Below are positions 23,346-34,115 of a stretch of DNA of 64,000 bases, piece by piece. Under the pieces are notes generated by a model, which had not been told where the DNA came from, searched no databases, and saw only the letters and a list, made by a program, of their open reading frames with translations. Positions within the stretch are counted from its first letter, which is position 1. Each line of letters starts with the position of its first letter. The stretch comes from Macrosoma leucophasiata. Its lineage: Eukaryota > Arthropoda > Insecta > Lepidoptera > Hedylidae. The DNA is taken from positions 18,645,501 to 18,709,500 of the forward strand of contig JAWQUS010000008.1 of assembly GCA_036365455.1 (NCBI GenBank). The letters run 5' to 3'. Both the position numbers and the translations under genes were made by a program.

Positions 23346-24431
23346 TCAGAAAGAATTCATGGGCTCAGGTAAAACAGCACCCATAGTTCGTTGCTGTTTA
23401 CTCAGAAATACGTGCCTATGGCCGAAGCCTGGAATATCATACATCTTGTCATTTATGGTATATCTTCCAACCCCAGGCCAAACTACTACGCGTCGGTAGC
23501 CAGGTGGTTTGTCGTAAGTGCTGTTGAAACCATGTTTGTTTTCTTTAAACGTTTTTGTGATTTTAATACTGTAGTGTGTTGGTCCAGGATCTTGAGGTCG
23601 ACGCCGGCTCATTGACAAGTCCACCAAAGCGTTCCTCCCTCTGTAAGATAAATCTCTATTGGTTTTGTTCATACTCCCAAAATGGGATTTCTTATATTTC
23701 TCAAAACTCCCTTCAAGTGCAATTGGCCAAGTAGCAGCTGAACATTTCAAAGAGGTATTGAAATGATTCTTAATAGTACTACCATCACGCTTCCCCGTGA
23801 ATAAATCGTAAGGTCCTCTTAACGATACAACTTTTTTATATATATTTTCCATAGATTCTTTATCCAAAATCGTGTAACGGTTCGGTGCAAGCGACCATTT
23901 TGGAACCTTGTCTTTAAATCGACAACTTTCCTCTCTTTCGAAAGTTGGCCTGAGAGAAAACTCACATTTTGCAATATCGGCCTTGTAATAAGAGCCTGGT
24001 CCAGGAGTGTTATTTTTTAAAATTCTAAATCGAGAGCTTGTTCCGAATCCAACATCTTTAGTAATAATTTTATACTTCGGTGGCTCTCTAAAATCATGCC
24101 AGGCAGGACCTAATAATGAATCAAACCATTTTCTTTGTTTTAGAATCTTTTGATTTCTATATCCTAAATTCCTGGCCCATTCCTCTAATTCTTTCTTGTA
24201 TCTCCATGGATCTTTGGTATTGCTTTTATTTTCACTGTTATCGCAGAACTTGTATGTAGGTAATGGATGGTAAAGACAGGGATCACAACCATTTGGGCGT
24301 TTCACATAGAGTCCGTTGATGTCTAAATTTGGATGGAGAGTATTTTTTCCAAATCTCTTAACGCTTGATCCAAAAGCGGCACTATTCGTTTTAGATTTGA
24401 TCATCAGGGATATGATGAGTAATTCATACAA
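23346..24431 (-). CDS. CIMAP2: Sperm-tail PG-rich (SHIPPO) protein, LEXM/CIMAP2-like
   Basis: An uninterrupted 361-residue single-exon frame. Motifs in order: FGSSVKRFGKNTLHPNLDIN (about 20-39), TPGPGSYY (142-149), APNRY (182-186), VVSLRGPYDLFTGKRDGS (201-218), DPGPTHY (281-287), WPGVGRY (318-324) and GFGHRHVF (335-342). The PGPGxY-like repeats define SHIPPO/STPGR proteins. The VSLRGPYDLFTG block is characteristic of LEXM, now called ciliary microtubule-associated protein 2. The family binds axonemal microtubules, so a cilium or sperm-flagellum role is likely. The upstream Met at 24431 opens the frame, but Met10 (24402-24404), just before IKSKTNSAAFGSS, is an equally likely start. ATTAAA on the minus strand at 23331-23336 could be the poly(A) signal. 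No introns were seen. Pathway placement is by family only. Confidence 0.82.
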   Translation of the reverse strand: MYELLIISLMIKSKTNSAAFGSSVKRFGKNTLHPNLDINGLYVKRPNGCDPCLYHPLPTYKFCDNSENKSNTKDPWRYKKELEEWARNLGYRNQKILKQRKWFDSLLGPAWHDFREPPKYKIITKDVGFGTSSRFRILKNNTPGPGSYYKADIAKCEFSLRPTFEREESCRFKDKVPKWSLAPNRYTILDKESMENIYKKVVSLRGPYDLFTGKRDGSTIKNHFNTSLKCSAATWPIALEGSFEKYKKSHFGSMNKTNRDLSYRGRNALVDLSMSRRRPQDPGPTHYSIKITKTFKENKHGFNSTYDKPPGYRRVVVWPGVGRYTINDKMYDIPGFGHRHVFLSKQQRTMGAVLPEPMNSF

Positions 24432-25940
24432 ATTAGATTACACTTGCAATTTGCTTGCAATATTTGTCGTAACTATTTAAATGTCATTAACATTTTTTTT
24501 ATTTAACTAATGCAATCGCTGTTACGCATATTGCCAGTGTCAAGAAAAACGATATTTCATATTCGTAAATAACCAGTTTAAAGTCAGAATCAGTTAGTCA
24601 GTCAATCATATATGTATATTACGTTAGTCAGATGAGCCCGGTCAGTAAGTAATTCCTGTAAAGCGATGGCTATTTTACCAGAACATATACAATAAAGTTT
24701 CAGAGACAACCTGAAAGCAGGGCGGTAGCTAGAGTCGAATTTGGGTTAAGGCAGCATTGGTTGCACGACTGGATCCGATGCCTGTCGAGTGTTATCACCA
24801 TTCAAGAAGCGAAGAAATTAGGGAAAAGTTCGATAGTGGTAATTTAACGAGTTTATAGGAATTCAAGAGTATTTTATAGTACCCTGACCATACCATACAA
24901 CTCTCTGTACACGTTCGGATTTTCGTCCATATGTATACCTAAAGCGCGAGAAAAATAAATTTGGAGGTTAGGTTGGAGACTCTCAGTTTTTAAGCATATT
25001 TTACGTGAGGCTTTCCAACCCAGATCATCGCGGCAAGACCTGACCAGATCTACGCTTCCGAGTGGATCGTCAGCCTAACTTACTATATTTTACTTATGAG
25101 GCACCTCCCACCGGTCGTTGTACTTCGAACCTGGATTTCACCGAAACTGTGGTCGCGATTGGAGAGTCACAGTACGCGTGGCGAAGACACAGTAGAAGAA
25201 GAACCACCGAATCTCACCCGACACATCTCCCAGTTTCTTAAACAAATTAACTACGTCCCCTTACTTAGCTCCGATACCCCAATCCAATCAATAGGTCGTG
25301 GCTTCGTAACTCGCAACCTGACTCTACAGTACTCTACACCGAATCTCCGCCAACGGAAGTGTATTAATTAGTGTAGTTATCTACTTACTTACAAATTTTT
25401 ATGGAATTAGGAATATAATTATGATTTAATAGTTATTCATTTTTAATACATTATAACGTATTTTGTGAGGGTGAAAAATTAGGGTTGGTGGTAAAAGTGT
25501 AAAAATTAAGGGTTACGCATATTTTTATAAGTCATAAAACATCAAAACGAAAATGATTGAACTAAAATTGAAAAAGGGTTGGGCACCCTTATTATTACTT
25601 TTCTACAAGAGAGAAGTAAGCTGCGTTGTGTCGTCGATGTCTGCAAGAAAAACTCAGTTCTACAGAATAAACAAAAAAAAACCATAAATATCGGTGAAGG
25701 AGATTCGGAGGAGTTTGGTTACAAACACTGTGGCCCGAAAATGTAATTTACATACTTTTTAGAAGATTCTAATCCTTATTCGTAAATTGGTAGATTTTTT
25801 GAAACAATCGCGATAATAACAACAGCTAGCTTAGATATCGTGAAGGACAGTGAACTGACAAACATTAATAATGGCGATGTGCGCTGTAGCTGCGTGACGC
25901 CGCTACGCTACTGCGCGTTGCTACGGTACAGCCTACAAGC
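24432..25940. other. Upstream of CIMAP2, unassigned
   Basis: It should contain the CIMAP2 promoter, but no clear TATA or initiator was recognised. The block 24960-25370 is richer in GC, and its 91-residue plus-strand frame (25096-25371) has no familiar motif. A CpG-rich patch lies at 25870-25935. Confidence 0.4.
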
Positions 25941-25949
25941 ATAATAAAC

Positions 25950-26395
25950 TTGTTTTATATTATTTCGCATTAACACATGCTTGTGAAATATATTTATATT
26001 ATAAAGAAAAATGGAAAGAAAAATTTTTGACTTCAGGCGAGACTCGAACTCGCGGCCTACTGGGAATCTAGTCCAGCCGCTCTTCCAATTGAGCTACTGA
26101 AGTCCTGCCCGAGTTGTCGAATCTTTCCTTCACATTATTGCATTGCTTTATGGTAGCAGCAGCGCCATCTATTGCCAACTATGCTAGTTAGGCAACCGAT
26201 ATAATAGACTTCGCAGTTTATTGAATATCGTAAAGAAGTCGCTTTTACCCTTAATGATTGTTTTATATTATTTCGCATTAACACATGCTTGTGAGATATA
26301 TTTATATTGGACTAGATTCCCAGTAGGCCGCGAGTTCGAGTCTCGCCTGAAGTCAAATTTTTCTTTCCATTTTTCTTTATAATATAAACATAATA
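25950..26395. mobile_element. tRNA-bearing foldback elements, copies B and C
   Basis: Copy B (minus strand): tail GTTTTATATTATTTCGCATT, then an antisense tRNA-like unit at about 26033-26104 (CTTCAGGCGAGACTCGAACT ... GAGCTACTGAAGTCC), then a body (TTTACGATATTCAATAAACT in complement). Next, the same tail repeats directly at about 26259 and leads into copy C, a plus-strand 3' half tRNA (GGACTAGATTCCCAGTAGGC) plus tail. So the two tRNA-like parts face opposite ways around a shared tail. Copy B is nearly colinear with the complement of 50815-51195. Confidence 0.75.
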
Positions 26396-26599
26396 AACTT
26401 GCATAATAGAACGTCATAGTTATATAAGCATGGACTTGAGTTTAAAATGTTGAAATAGTTTTATTCTTTATTCATAGGGATGAATAAAGAATAAGACCTA
26501 TAGAAGGGTCTATAGGTATACCATTAAAACATTATAGAAAAGTGGTTCTCCTGCGATCAGATTATCGATATCGTTTACGGCGGTCAAGTGACGTTACTT

Positions 26600-26840
26600 C
26601 TGAATAGGGGAACCTAAGGAAGGGGCGCCAGCAGTTGCCTGCATTAGTAAATATCGCGCCTTAGGTAGGGTACATCTAAAATCGATGCGGGGAGGGAAGT
26701 TGGTCGCGCTTGCGTCTTCGTCGGCTCGACCTCGTGTTGCCGCCGAGCTGCCGCCGCCGCCGCACGCCGCGACCTGTGGGACGCCGCGCGACTTGTTGCG
26801 AAGGCCACCTGTTAACACATGGAGGCGTCGTGAACTTCAG
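26600..26840 (+). promoter_or_regulatory. Candidate GC-rich 5' UTR exon (possibly scrt)
   Basis: A short GC-rich island (GCCGCCGAGCTGCCGCCGCC, GACGCCGCGCGACTTG) ends at CTTCAG followed by GTAAGTCC, a consensus splice donor at 26841. No protein is evident. It lies upstream of, and on the same strand as, the scrt SNAG exon, which begins at a splice acceptor and therefore needs an upstream exon. The link is inference; it could belong to an unseen gene. Confidence 0.4.
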
Positions 26841-27112
26841 GTAAGTCCTACACCTTCTTTTTTATCCTACCTGCACTGCGAGATATAATTACTATTCTTC
26901 TCTGACTCTTTTATGTCTTCATTGTTTACGTCTACGTGTAGCGCGTGTCTATACGTACTCGACCGCGAGTTTTCGTTGGGTGCGGAATATTAAGTAGTTT
27001 TTCATTTTTTACGCAAATGTACCTACTCGCAAAGCCTAGTAGTGTGAGTAGTTAATTGATAATTAACATCGTAGTCATGAATGACCAGTCCATGAAATAA
27101 ATATTTTATTAC

Positions 27113-27158
27113 ATCCCCACTTATATCTACACATTTTGTAGTAGATATAAGTGGGGAT
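27113..27158. repeat. Perfect 18-bp hairpin
   Basis: Arms 27113-27130 (ATCCCCACTTATATCTAC) and 27141-27158 are exact complements around a 10-nt loop. Isolated and of unknown role. Confidence 0.7.
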
Positions 27159-27388
27159 TCTGTTTGAAATTTATGTTTGAAAGGATCACATTGTCTCTCC
27201 TGGTCCCATTGTTGCCAAGTTGGTATGTGATGGCTAATACGGATACCTATTTATTGATCGATCCTAGACGTGAAGACGGCTCATAAAGATATTTTTAATA
27301 ATTACGTTTTTTTATTTCTTCAACATATTGGTACAGTTTCAACGGTGTTTGGAACTTCCATTTAAGTTATCTTATGAGTATATATATA

Positions 27389-27770
27389 CTAGCAGCCTGA
27401 CCCGGCTTCGCTCGGGTGCAACGTTGTTGGGGTTGCGAAAGCGGTTATTTTCCCTTTAACCGACCCTGCTGTATCTGTTTCATACATAGGTACTATTAAC
27501 CCCAAAAACACATCCGTAGGGGTCGAATTTCGTTAAATCCTTAGGTAGCACCTACGTGCTTAGAATAATCTCTATGCAAAATTTGAGACTCCTAGCAGTT
27601 GTAGTAATGAACTTTCTTGCAAACTATCAACCCCAAAAACAACCCGTCAAATTTCAGAGGTCAATTTTTGCAAATTCCGTCTTATTAAGTACACACGAAC
27701 TAAAAAGATCCCTCATTAAAAAAAATCATACTACCTATGTATTTTTAAAGACTTTTGAACAATTAAGTAC
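27389..27770 (-). mobile_element. Helitron-like repeat, 3' end at CTAG
   Basis: On the minus strand it ends CACCCGAGCGAAGCCGGGTC AGGCTGCTAGT: a C/G-rich terminal hairpin and CTAG. The interior has direct words CAACCCCAAAAAC(A) at about 27496 and 27630. The 5' boundary is approximate. Confidence 0.5.
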
Positions 27771-27774
27771 GAGT

Positions 27775-27865
27775 ACTAGTTTGTCAGGACCGGGATATCT
27801 GGCGCTCTACACTCTCTGCCTACCCCGTAAGGGACCTGGCGTGAAGATACATACATACTAGTAAT
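27775..27865 (+). repeat. LINE 3'-end fragment (T family), copy 3
   Basis: TTGTCAGGACCGGGATATCT, GGCGCTCTACACTCTCTGCC, TACCCCGTAAGGGACCTGGC, then GAAGATACATACATAC. Confidence 0.65.
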
Positions 27866-27909
27866 TTAAAAACAGAAATAATTTCACTGTATTATCTTCA
27901 TTTAAATAA

Positions 27910-28190
27910 GAATGTCATCATCATCGCTCCAGCCGAAACCAGTCCACTGATGTACAAAGCCTTCTCCAACGAGGCTCACTACAGTATTGTGTATCATTAG
28001 GGGAGAATATTAAAAATCATTTTAGTTTAATATACGCGAGATAAATCCGTAAAAATAGTTTTATTTCAATGAGAATATTATTATGCCATAATCGCCACGC
28101 TTGGTAGGTGGCGATCGGATTGGCGATCGCAGTGGCGGTGGTATTAACGCGGGACGCCGCTGCCTATTCCACGTTGTTATTTTACAATAT
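27910..28190 (+). repeat. Dispersed retroposon fragment (CCAGCCGAAACCAGTCCACT family)
   Basis: CATCATCGCTCCAGCC, CCACTGATGTACAAAGCCTT, CATTAGGGGAGAATAT, TGCCATAATCGCCACGCTTG and GATTGGCGATCGCAGTGGCG occur in the same order at 32190-32385. The phrase with CCACTGNTGNACAAAGCCTTC is common in insect retroposon 3' ends. A roughly 60-bp AT-rich insertion distinguishes this copy. Confidence 0.6.
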
Positions 28191-28474
28191 TATGTAATGT
28201 ACAATTACAAATCATTTGACATCCGTGGTTCACTCACGTTGGGTCCTGTTGAAAACCAGCGACAGGCACCTCTTAAATGAAGTGACCTGACATTTGCTGA
28301 ACAGGACACCTTATTGACGCAGCCGTGAGGCACATATTATATATAGGTTTATCTATAGGTACTTATAATAAAACTGTAGAAGTGTAAATTCTGTACATTA
28401 AAAATATTGAAAAAATAAATACCAGGGGATGTTACTAGATCGATACCGAAATCAAATATGTGATTAGAAAACTT

Positions 28475-28846
28475 TTTGTCTGTCTGTCTGTGTGTTTGTT
28501 CAAGCATCACATAAAAACTACCGGTCCGATTATACTTTAACCTGTGGCGCACAACACTGGGTACTTTTTATCCCGGAAAAATGTCTGTTTGTCTGTGTGT
28601 CTGTGCACGCTAATATCAGAAACGGCTTATTCGATTTGGGGTTTTCACTAATATATTACGGTAAGTTTCACTTAACATTTAGTGTTTGTTTCATGTGAAT
28701 CGGTTCAGAAATAAAAAAGTTGATGTCAATTTAAAGAATCACATCGAATATTTTTAAGCTATTCTGTATCTTAGTTCTATCTTTTAGGGGGTTTCGTACC
28801 TAAAAGGTAAAAACGGACACTACGCATTATTAATCCTCCGCTGTCT

Positions 28847-28877
<31 letters not shown>

Positions 28878-29140
28878 ACCAGCCTGTATCTCATAAATAG
28901 TGATACCTAGAAAGCTAACATTTTCACAAATTATGTATTTCTGATACCGCTATAAAGACAAAATTAATTAAGTACAAAAAATAAGAAAATGAAAATTTTA
29001 AGGGGTCCAAGGGGGCATACAATAAACGTGTTATTTTTCGTATATTTTTTGCTCGATAGTAATAACGGTAGCAAGTAGACGCTTAAAATTTTCACAGAAT
29101 TTTTAGATCTTATGTTGTATATTAGCTTCCATAATAAATT
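28475..29140 (+). repeat. Dispersed repeat with (GTCT)n tracts, copy 1
   Basis: About 560 bp at 28578-29140 is colinear with 45545-46105: ATATCAGAAACGG(C/T)TTATTC, AGTTTCACTTAACATTTAGT, TTAGTTCTATCTTTTAGG, CTCATAAATAGTGATA, TTCACAAATTATGTATTTCT and ATTTTTTGCTCGATA. Each has TCTG-type microsatellites in the middle. No ORF. An uncharacterised transposon family. Confidence 0.75.
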
Positions 29141-29815
29141 TATAGATACATCTATACATCTATACAAATAAATAAAATTGGAGTGTCTGTTTGTAATATT
29201 ATAATAACCGCTTTTTACTAAATGCATATGTTTGTATACACGGTACATATACCAAAACAATATTTTTTACATTTTTTGTCTATCTGTCTGTCTGTCTGTT
29301 TGGCGGCTAATCTTGGGAACGGCTGGACCGATTTTGACGGGACTTTCACTGTCAGATAGGCTACCTTTGTCTCCATACATCCATACATACCTACATACAA
29401 ATAAGTAGAATTCGAGTGTATCCGACTTTGACGGGACGTCCACGGGTAGGTAGCTGATGTAATAAGGAGTATGTTAGGCTACTTTTATCTCCATACATCC
29501 ATACATACATACCTACATACAAATAAGTAGAATTTGAGTGTCTCCGATTTCGACGGGACCTTCACTGGCAGATAGCTGATGTAATAAGGAATAACTTAGG
29601 CTACTTTTATCTCCATACAACCATACATACATACCTACATACAAATAAATAGAATTAGAGTGTCTCCGATTTTGACGGGACTTTTACTGGCAGATAGCTG
29701 ATGTAATAAGGAGTGACTTAGGCTACTTTTACACTAGCTGCGCCCACAACTTCGTCCGGGTAGATAATGAGCAATCATTTTTTTGTCACGTGGACGAAGT
29801 CGCGGGCACAGCTAG
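29141..29815 (+). mobile_element. Element D: repeat with triplicated 122-bp unit and CTAG ends
   Basis: It starts with AAATAAATAAAATTGGAGTG and CTGTTTGTAATATTATAATA. The block GACGGGACNTNCAC...GTAATAAGGAGT...CTACTTTTATCTCC ATACATCCATACATAC then repeats about three times (near 29335, 29430, 29550, 29670). It ends in an inverted pair: CTAGCTGCGCCCACAACTTC at 29734 and GAAGTCGCGGGCACAGCTAG at 29796-29815. Simpler copies lie at 51905-52280 and, reversed, at 47971-48300. Confidence 0.65.
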
Positions 29816-30540
29816 TCTATACTTACTTATTTATTATACTCGTACGGAACCCTTCATATGACCGAAATTTTAAAATATATTGCAAAATTTACATAATTTT
29901 TTTGTAGGTTTCAGGATATTCTGTTCACTTGCTTGACTAGTATTTAAATATTGTCCATCAGTCAAACCACTAATTTAATAATTTAATGAGTTAAAGTATT
30001 AGTGAATCATAAGAATTATAAAATTGTAGTACTAACAAAAAGTCAGCTTTAAATATTGTTTGGGTAAATTTAAGAAAATTCTATAATTTACATTTTCACT
30101 TCTTTTTTCTAAATTGCACCCCTGCGAAGGCGAGGCGGGTCGCTTGTTACTAGTTTAATTAACAAAATAATCAGTAGGTACCTATTCTGTATGAAAAACA
30201 GAGAATAAACAAAATTTCTAGTAAATAAAAAATAAGTAATTAAAATGTATTGTAATAATGTATAATTCTCTGAATCAGTCTACGTGTGCTAAGTAAAACC
30301 CACATAAACAATAATAATTGAAAAGATAGTAATTGAAACAAAAGATATATATATATATGTCTGCGATCCCTGATATTCGAGCTCCAGGAACTGTTGAGCG
30401 ATGTGAGCTTTCAGGCTTTATGTGTATGTGTACAATGTAAATAGACGGATGCATATTGCGTGTGTACCTCACGGTAGTTAGTAGTGCAGCGTTCGGCGAA
30501 TTGGACGTCTCGCGCACTTGCCATTCTCAAATACGATCTA
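29816..30540. other. Unassigned AT-rich DNA
   Basis: No repeat family recognised except a short (TA)n at 30346-30358. From about 30360 the composition is less AT-rich and probably belongs to the promoter candidate that follows. Confidence 0.4.
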
Positions 30541-30562
30541 CAGGTGTAATATCAATTTAACG

Positions 30563-31020
30563 TATAAATATCGCGCCCCCTTTGCAATTCGCGTTTTCAC
30601 GACCTGTTGACTCTATTTTATAAATTTATACACTAACTTTGATCTCGGCTGCAATTCGCTTCTTTCGGACTTTAACTTTCTGGTACCTATGTAGTATGTT
30701 ATTAATACAGTGTTTAATTATTCGTGTAGTCAAAATATAAGTAAGTAGTTATTGAACTGTTAATCACTTAGGAAATTACATAGTGTATGGTGAGTAATTT
30801 TAGAAAGGGTATAGGTATAATAAAATAGGTTTTGATTTTAATAGTGTAGTAGTGCAAACTAAGTGAAAGACAATAGTTCTTATTTATTGTTGAATTTGGA
30901 CTGATGGAAGACTGACAGTGCGTATAGTTTTAACTGAAGTACACAAGATGTATGGACCATAATAAGTACCTGTTGAGTATGTTCTTAGAGTGGTTAGTAA
31001 CGATTATCAATCTGCCGATG
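30563..31020 (+). promoter_or_regulatory. Candidate TATA promoter and 5' UTR exon (possibly scrt)
   Basis: TATAAATA at 30563-30570 is followed by CGCGCCCCCTTTG, placing a start near 30593-30600. A non-repetitive transcript could run to GCCGATG|GTGAGTG, a good donor at 31021. Its next in-register acceptor could be the one at 37587 before the SNAG exon. No coding potential was seen in 30600-31020, which fits a UTR. Start site and splicing are inferred. Confidence 0.4.
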
Positions 31021-31230
31021 GTGAGTGTAGAGTATCCAACGAGCTTTCTCGGTTAGTAAATACGTGCATCGTACATATATAATATCATACGTAACCCTCA
31101 TAAATTTATGAAAATAATCGATTTGTAAAAGCGATTCACAATTTTCTTTTTTTATATTTCACACTTGTTGAGTTTTTCATGATATGAATACCTGTTGTTA
31201 GGAAATAACATACCTATTATTAGTATATAA

Positions 31231-31548
31231 CTGCCTCGGTAGCCTAGTGGTAGCAGGTCACTACTACTACGCTGAGGTCCTGGGTTCGATTCCCGGGTAG
31301 TGGGTTATCAGAGATTATGGTGTAAGGTCCTTTATCTCTGGTTCTATTGAGCTTTTTCCATTTTCTGGAAATTTACCAGTACCTCGAAGTTTGGTAAAGT
31401 GCCCGGAGATGTCATCAGGCTCGCCACCTGTTACATGGGCCAAAAACGTAACCGGCGAATCGTGGGTGTTTGCATGTATGCTTGAATGTATGCATTTACC
31501 TCTGCCTACCCCTTCGGGGATTACAGGCGTGTAGTTACGTTTATTATT
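31231..31548 (+). mobile_element. tRNA-derived SINE, family S2, near-complete
   Basis: The tRNA-like head CTGCCTCGGTAGCCTAGTGG ... CTGGGTTCGATTCCCGGGTA carries A- and B-box-like sequences. The body contains TTTATCTCTGGTTCTATTG, TTTCTGGAAATTTACCAGTA and CGCCACCTGTTACATGGGCC. The end is CCTCTGCCTACCCCTTCGGG then GATTACAGGCGTG. A full-length reverse copy lies at 49410-49718; partial copies are at 17.4, 59.3 and 62.3 kb. Confidence 0.85.
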
Positions 31549-31739
31549 AGGAAATGTATATTGTGCCGCTAGCGGATAAATAGTTGTATGGGTTAGGGTG
31601 CCGAGTTGCGTCCGAATTTTATTTATTTAAAATACCTCACCTATGTATATCAAAATCATAATGGATATGAAATGGAGATGGTGGAAATACTTACTTTCAT
31701 TTCGAAAACAACGCACATCAATTCTCTTTACAATACTCC

Positions 31740-31965
31740 CATGCCGAGCGGGGCCTGTCTATGTCTGTATTAACTATTGATGCAGTCAGAGAGAGTTCCC
31801 GCCGAATGCAACCCATTACAAAGTAGATCAAAATTCTCGAAAGGGCCTCTACGTGTTGGACCCATGTCCCCGCGCAAGGCTAACAAAGGTCCAGGGTTCG
31901 AATTGGTCCCCGTGCTGACGAGACATATTAATACTCGTAATAAGTCTTGACCAAAACCTTTAGAC
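31740..31965 (-). repeat. Repeat R fragment
   Basis: This is the complement of the unit at 44251-44440: GTCTGTATTAACTATTGATG, AAAATTCTCGAAAGGGCCTC, TACGTGTTGGACCCATGTCC and GTGCTGACGAGACAT. No ORF. Confidence 0.75.
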
Positions 31966-32189
31966 TCGCGTTGGGCGGCTGGGTCAAAGGCTTGATGCAG
32001 AAGGCTGTACTTCTCGACACGGCGCGAATAGTGAGGAGGTCCCTTTCTCTGCGTCCCTAACCACCAGCGGCTTGAGCCTTGCTGCCGGGGGCACGCTAAT
32101 TTTTTTTACATATTATTTTTAAAAATAATAAATAGGAATATATATATTAAAAATAATAAATGAGTGAATAATAATAAAAGTTCTGTTTC

Positions 32190-32385
32190 TTGTCAGCATC
32201 ATCACTCCAGCCAAATGACATCCACTGCTGGACAAAGCCTTCGCTAAAAAAACGCTTGCAACGGTGTTATGAGTCATTAGGAGAGAATATGCCATAATTG
32301 CCACGCTTGGCAAACGGATTGGCGATTGCAGTGATGGTAGTTTTATCGCGGGATGCTGATGCCCATCCCTCGTTGTTATGTTTAC
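32190..32385 (+). repeat. Dispersed retroposon fragment, second copy of the 27.9-kb repeat
   Basis: CATCATCACTCCAGCC, CCACTGCTGGACAAAGCCTT, GAGTCATTAGGAGAGAATAT, GCCATAATTGCCACGCTTGG and TCGCGGGATGCTGATGCCCA. More compact than the 27.9-kb copy. Confidence 0.65.
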
Positions 32386-32723
32386 TACCGTACTATTGGA
32401 ATGGTTTGATCGCCATTGTTCGGTTGACTGACTGCATTTGCTTTTAAGAATTTTCTTTTACTGGAAGAAAATTCTTCCACTAGTGGGCGTTGGGGTCGTC
32501 ACGTCCCGACGCCACTCTGTCCCATGCGATAGGAGCCAATTGACATCTCCAAACTCCATACATTGCCAAACTGCGAAGCTACCGAAACATAATGTAATCC
32601 CAATAGCCTTTACTTCCTGACTTGAGGATCGAACCCACGACTTTACTTCCGCTTTCGGTTCCTACTCCTTCTCTCGTTTATTACCCCTCTCTACTACCAC
32701 GCCAAAATCGAGCCTGGCTCCCG

Positions 32724-32771
32724 CCACGCCACGCCACGCCACGCCACGCCACGCCACGCCACGCCACGCCG
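32724..32771. repeat. (CCACG)n pentanucleotide microsatellite
   Basis: About nine CCACG/CACGC units run from 32724 to 32771, producing the peptide repeat RHATPRHATP in one frame, which is not a gene. Confidence 0.95.
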
Positions 32772-33945
32772 CGCTCTCTGTATGTCGAGACCTTTTATTT
32801 CAAAAATAATTTATAAAAATCCGTTCTGTGTATCTTGGGTTTCAATGTAGAAACCTTACTTGATTCCACTATTATTGAAGGTAAAGGAAGTTGGTCGGAG
32901 TGTTTTAAGTTTATCATTGCAGTTTCTATAGGTAAAAGAGAGCTTTCATTTTATTGCATCGTGTTCAAGTTTTGATTACGCTTTCCAATGCATTTCTTTT
33001 CTATAACTATGTTTACCTTACGCCAGACGGTATAATTTAAGACATTGTGTTAATAATTTTGATGTACTTTTTAATTTATTTCATCATACCTGTTTGCTTT
33101 GAGTGTTAGTTTTGTAAATACATATGGTGCTTATATAATGTATATCACCTGTGCCGATACTTTACAGCGCGAAATTATCATGATTCTAATACTTTTTGAC
33201 TGCGTTTGTTTTAGTAATCCAAAACTCTATAAATAAGATGCTTAAGTGCTACATATTAAACGTCGATGAATTGCTTGAACTGGTTTTGATCGTATCATAT
33301 TGCTATAGGTTATTTGAGTCGCGTAGGTTTCGCATCATAAGCTCAAAGCTCATGTACAATATATACGGTTTCGATCCCATTTCATATTGGCCAGAAATGA
33401 TTTCGCTTAATACATTAAATTGAAGTCCATTTATTCATATAGAATATATTTTGCATCTTGCTAGGTGGCAAAAGGTCATACAGTTCATATTGATGGTAAG
33501 GGCAGCCTGATTTTTACATAAAGACTCAATATAAATATATTGACCTAATTTGAGGACCGAGTTTCATTTCATTTGATCGGAACAGTATACGATAGATAGG
33601 CAATCAAGTTGCATCAACTATGAAACTACGCATCTTGTGGCGTAGACTGTGCTACGAACTTCGTAGCGTCCTCTACGTAAAAATTATATATTTAGATACT
33701 AGTTTTCTGGCCGTGGCCTACACGGCTAGGTCATTACACACTATTGCGACCGTTTTATCTTTTAACGTTCTTGCGGTATGCTGTAAATTTTTCAAGATAC
33801 AAAGTATTATGAGCATTATCAAGACAAAAAATTGAGTATTTATACATGTAGAAAAAAAGAAGCTTGCAAAATCTTTATCATACGAGAATTTAAATTTGAG
33901 CTGAGTGCTATACTAGTATTATGCTTTTTGCAGAAGACCGAGTCT
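32772..33945. other. AT-rich DNA, no gene seen
   Basis: Open frames at 33196-33423 and 33620-33835 lack recognisable motifs and have AT-driven composition. No repeats identified. Confidence 0.4.
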
Positions 33946-33949
33946 GACC

Positions 33950-34115
33950 TACCATGACCAAATCGGTGGTGGTCAAAAGTCTTAGGAATAGGCGCGCATG
34001 TATGAAGAGAATGATGAATGTAGAAGAAGTACGGGAGGTGTGTCAGTACCGGGATGTCTGGCGCTCCACACTCTCTGTCTACCCCGTGAGGGACTCGGCG
34101 TGAACATATTTGCAT
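33950..34115 (+). repeat. LINE 3'-end fragment (T family), copy 4
   Basis: GGTCAAAAGTCTTAGGAATA, GGCGCGCATGTATGAAGAGA, GTAGAAGAAGTACGGGAGGT, CTGGCGCTCCACACTCTCTG and TCTACCCCGTGAGGGACTCG. It is the best-preserved DNA copy of the family here. Confidence 0.7.

Noticed and set aside
25096..25371. 91-residue open frame upstream of CIMAP2
   Set aside because: No motif, no splice or start context recognised, and no neighbouring coding signal. It is left as unassigned DNA.
31231..31303. tRNA gene in the SINE S2 head
   Set aside because: It has A/B-box similarity only. The same head is followed by a conserved SINE body at several loci.
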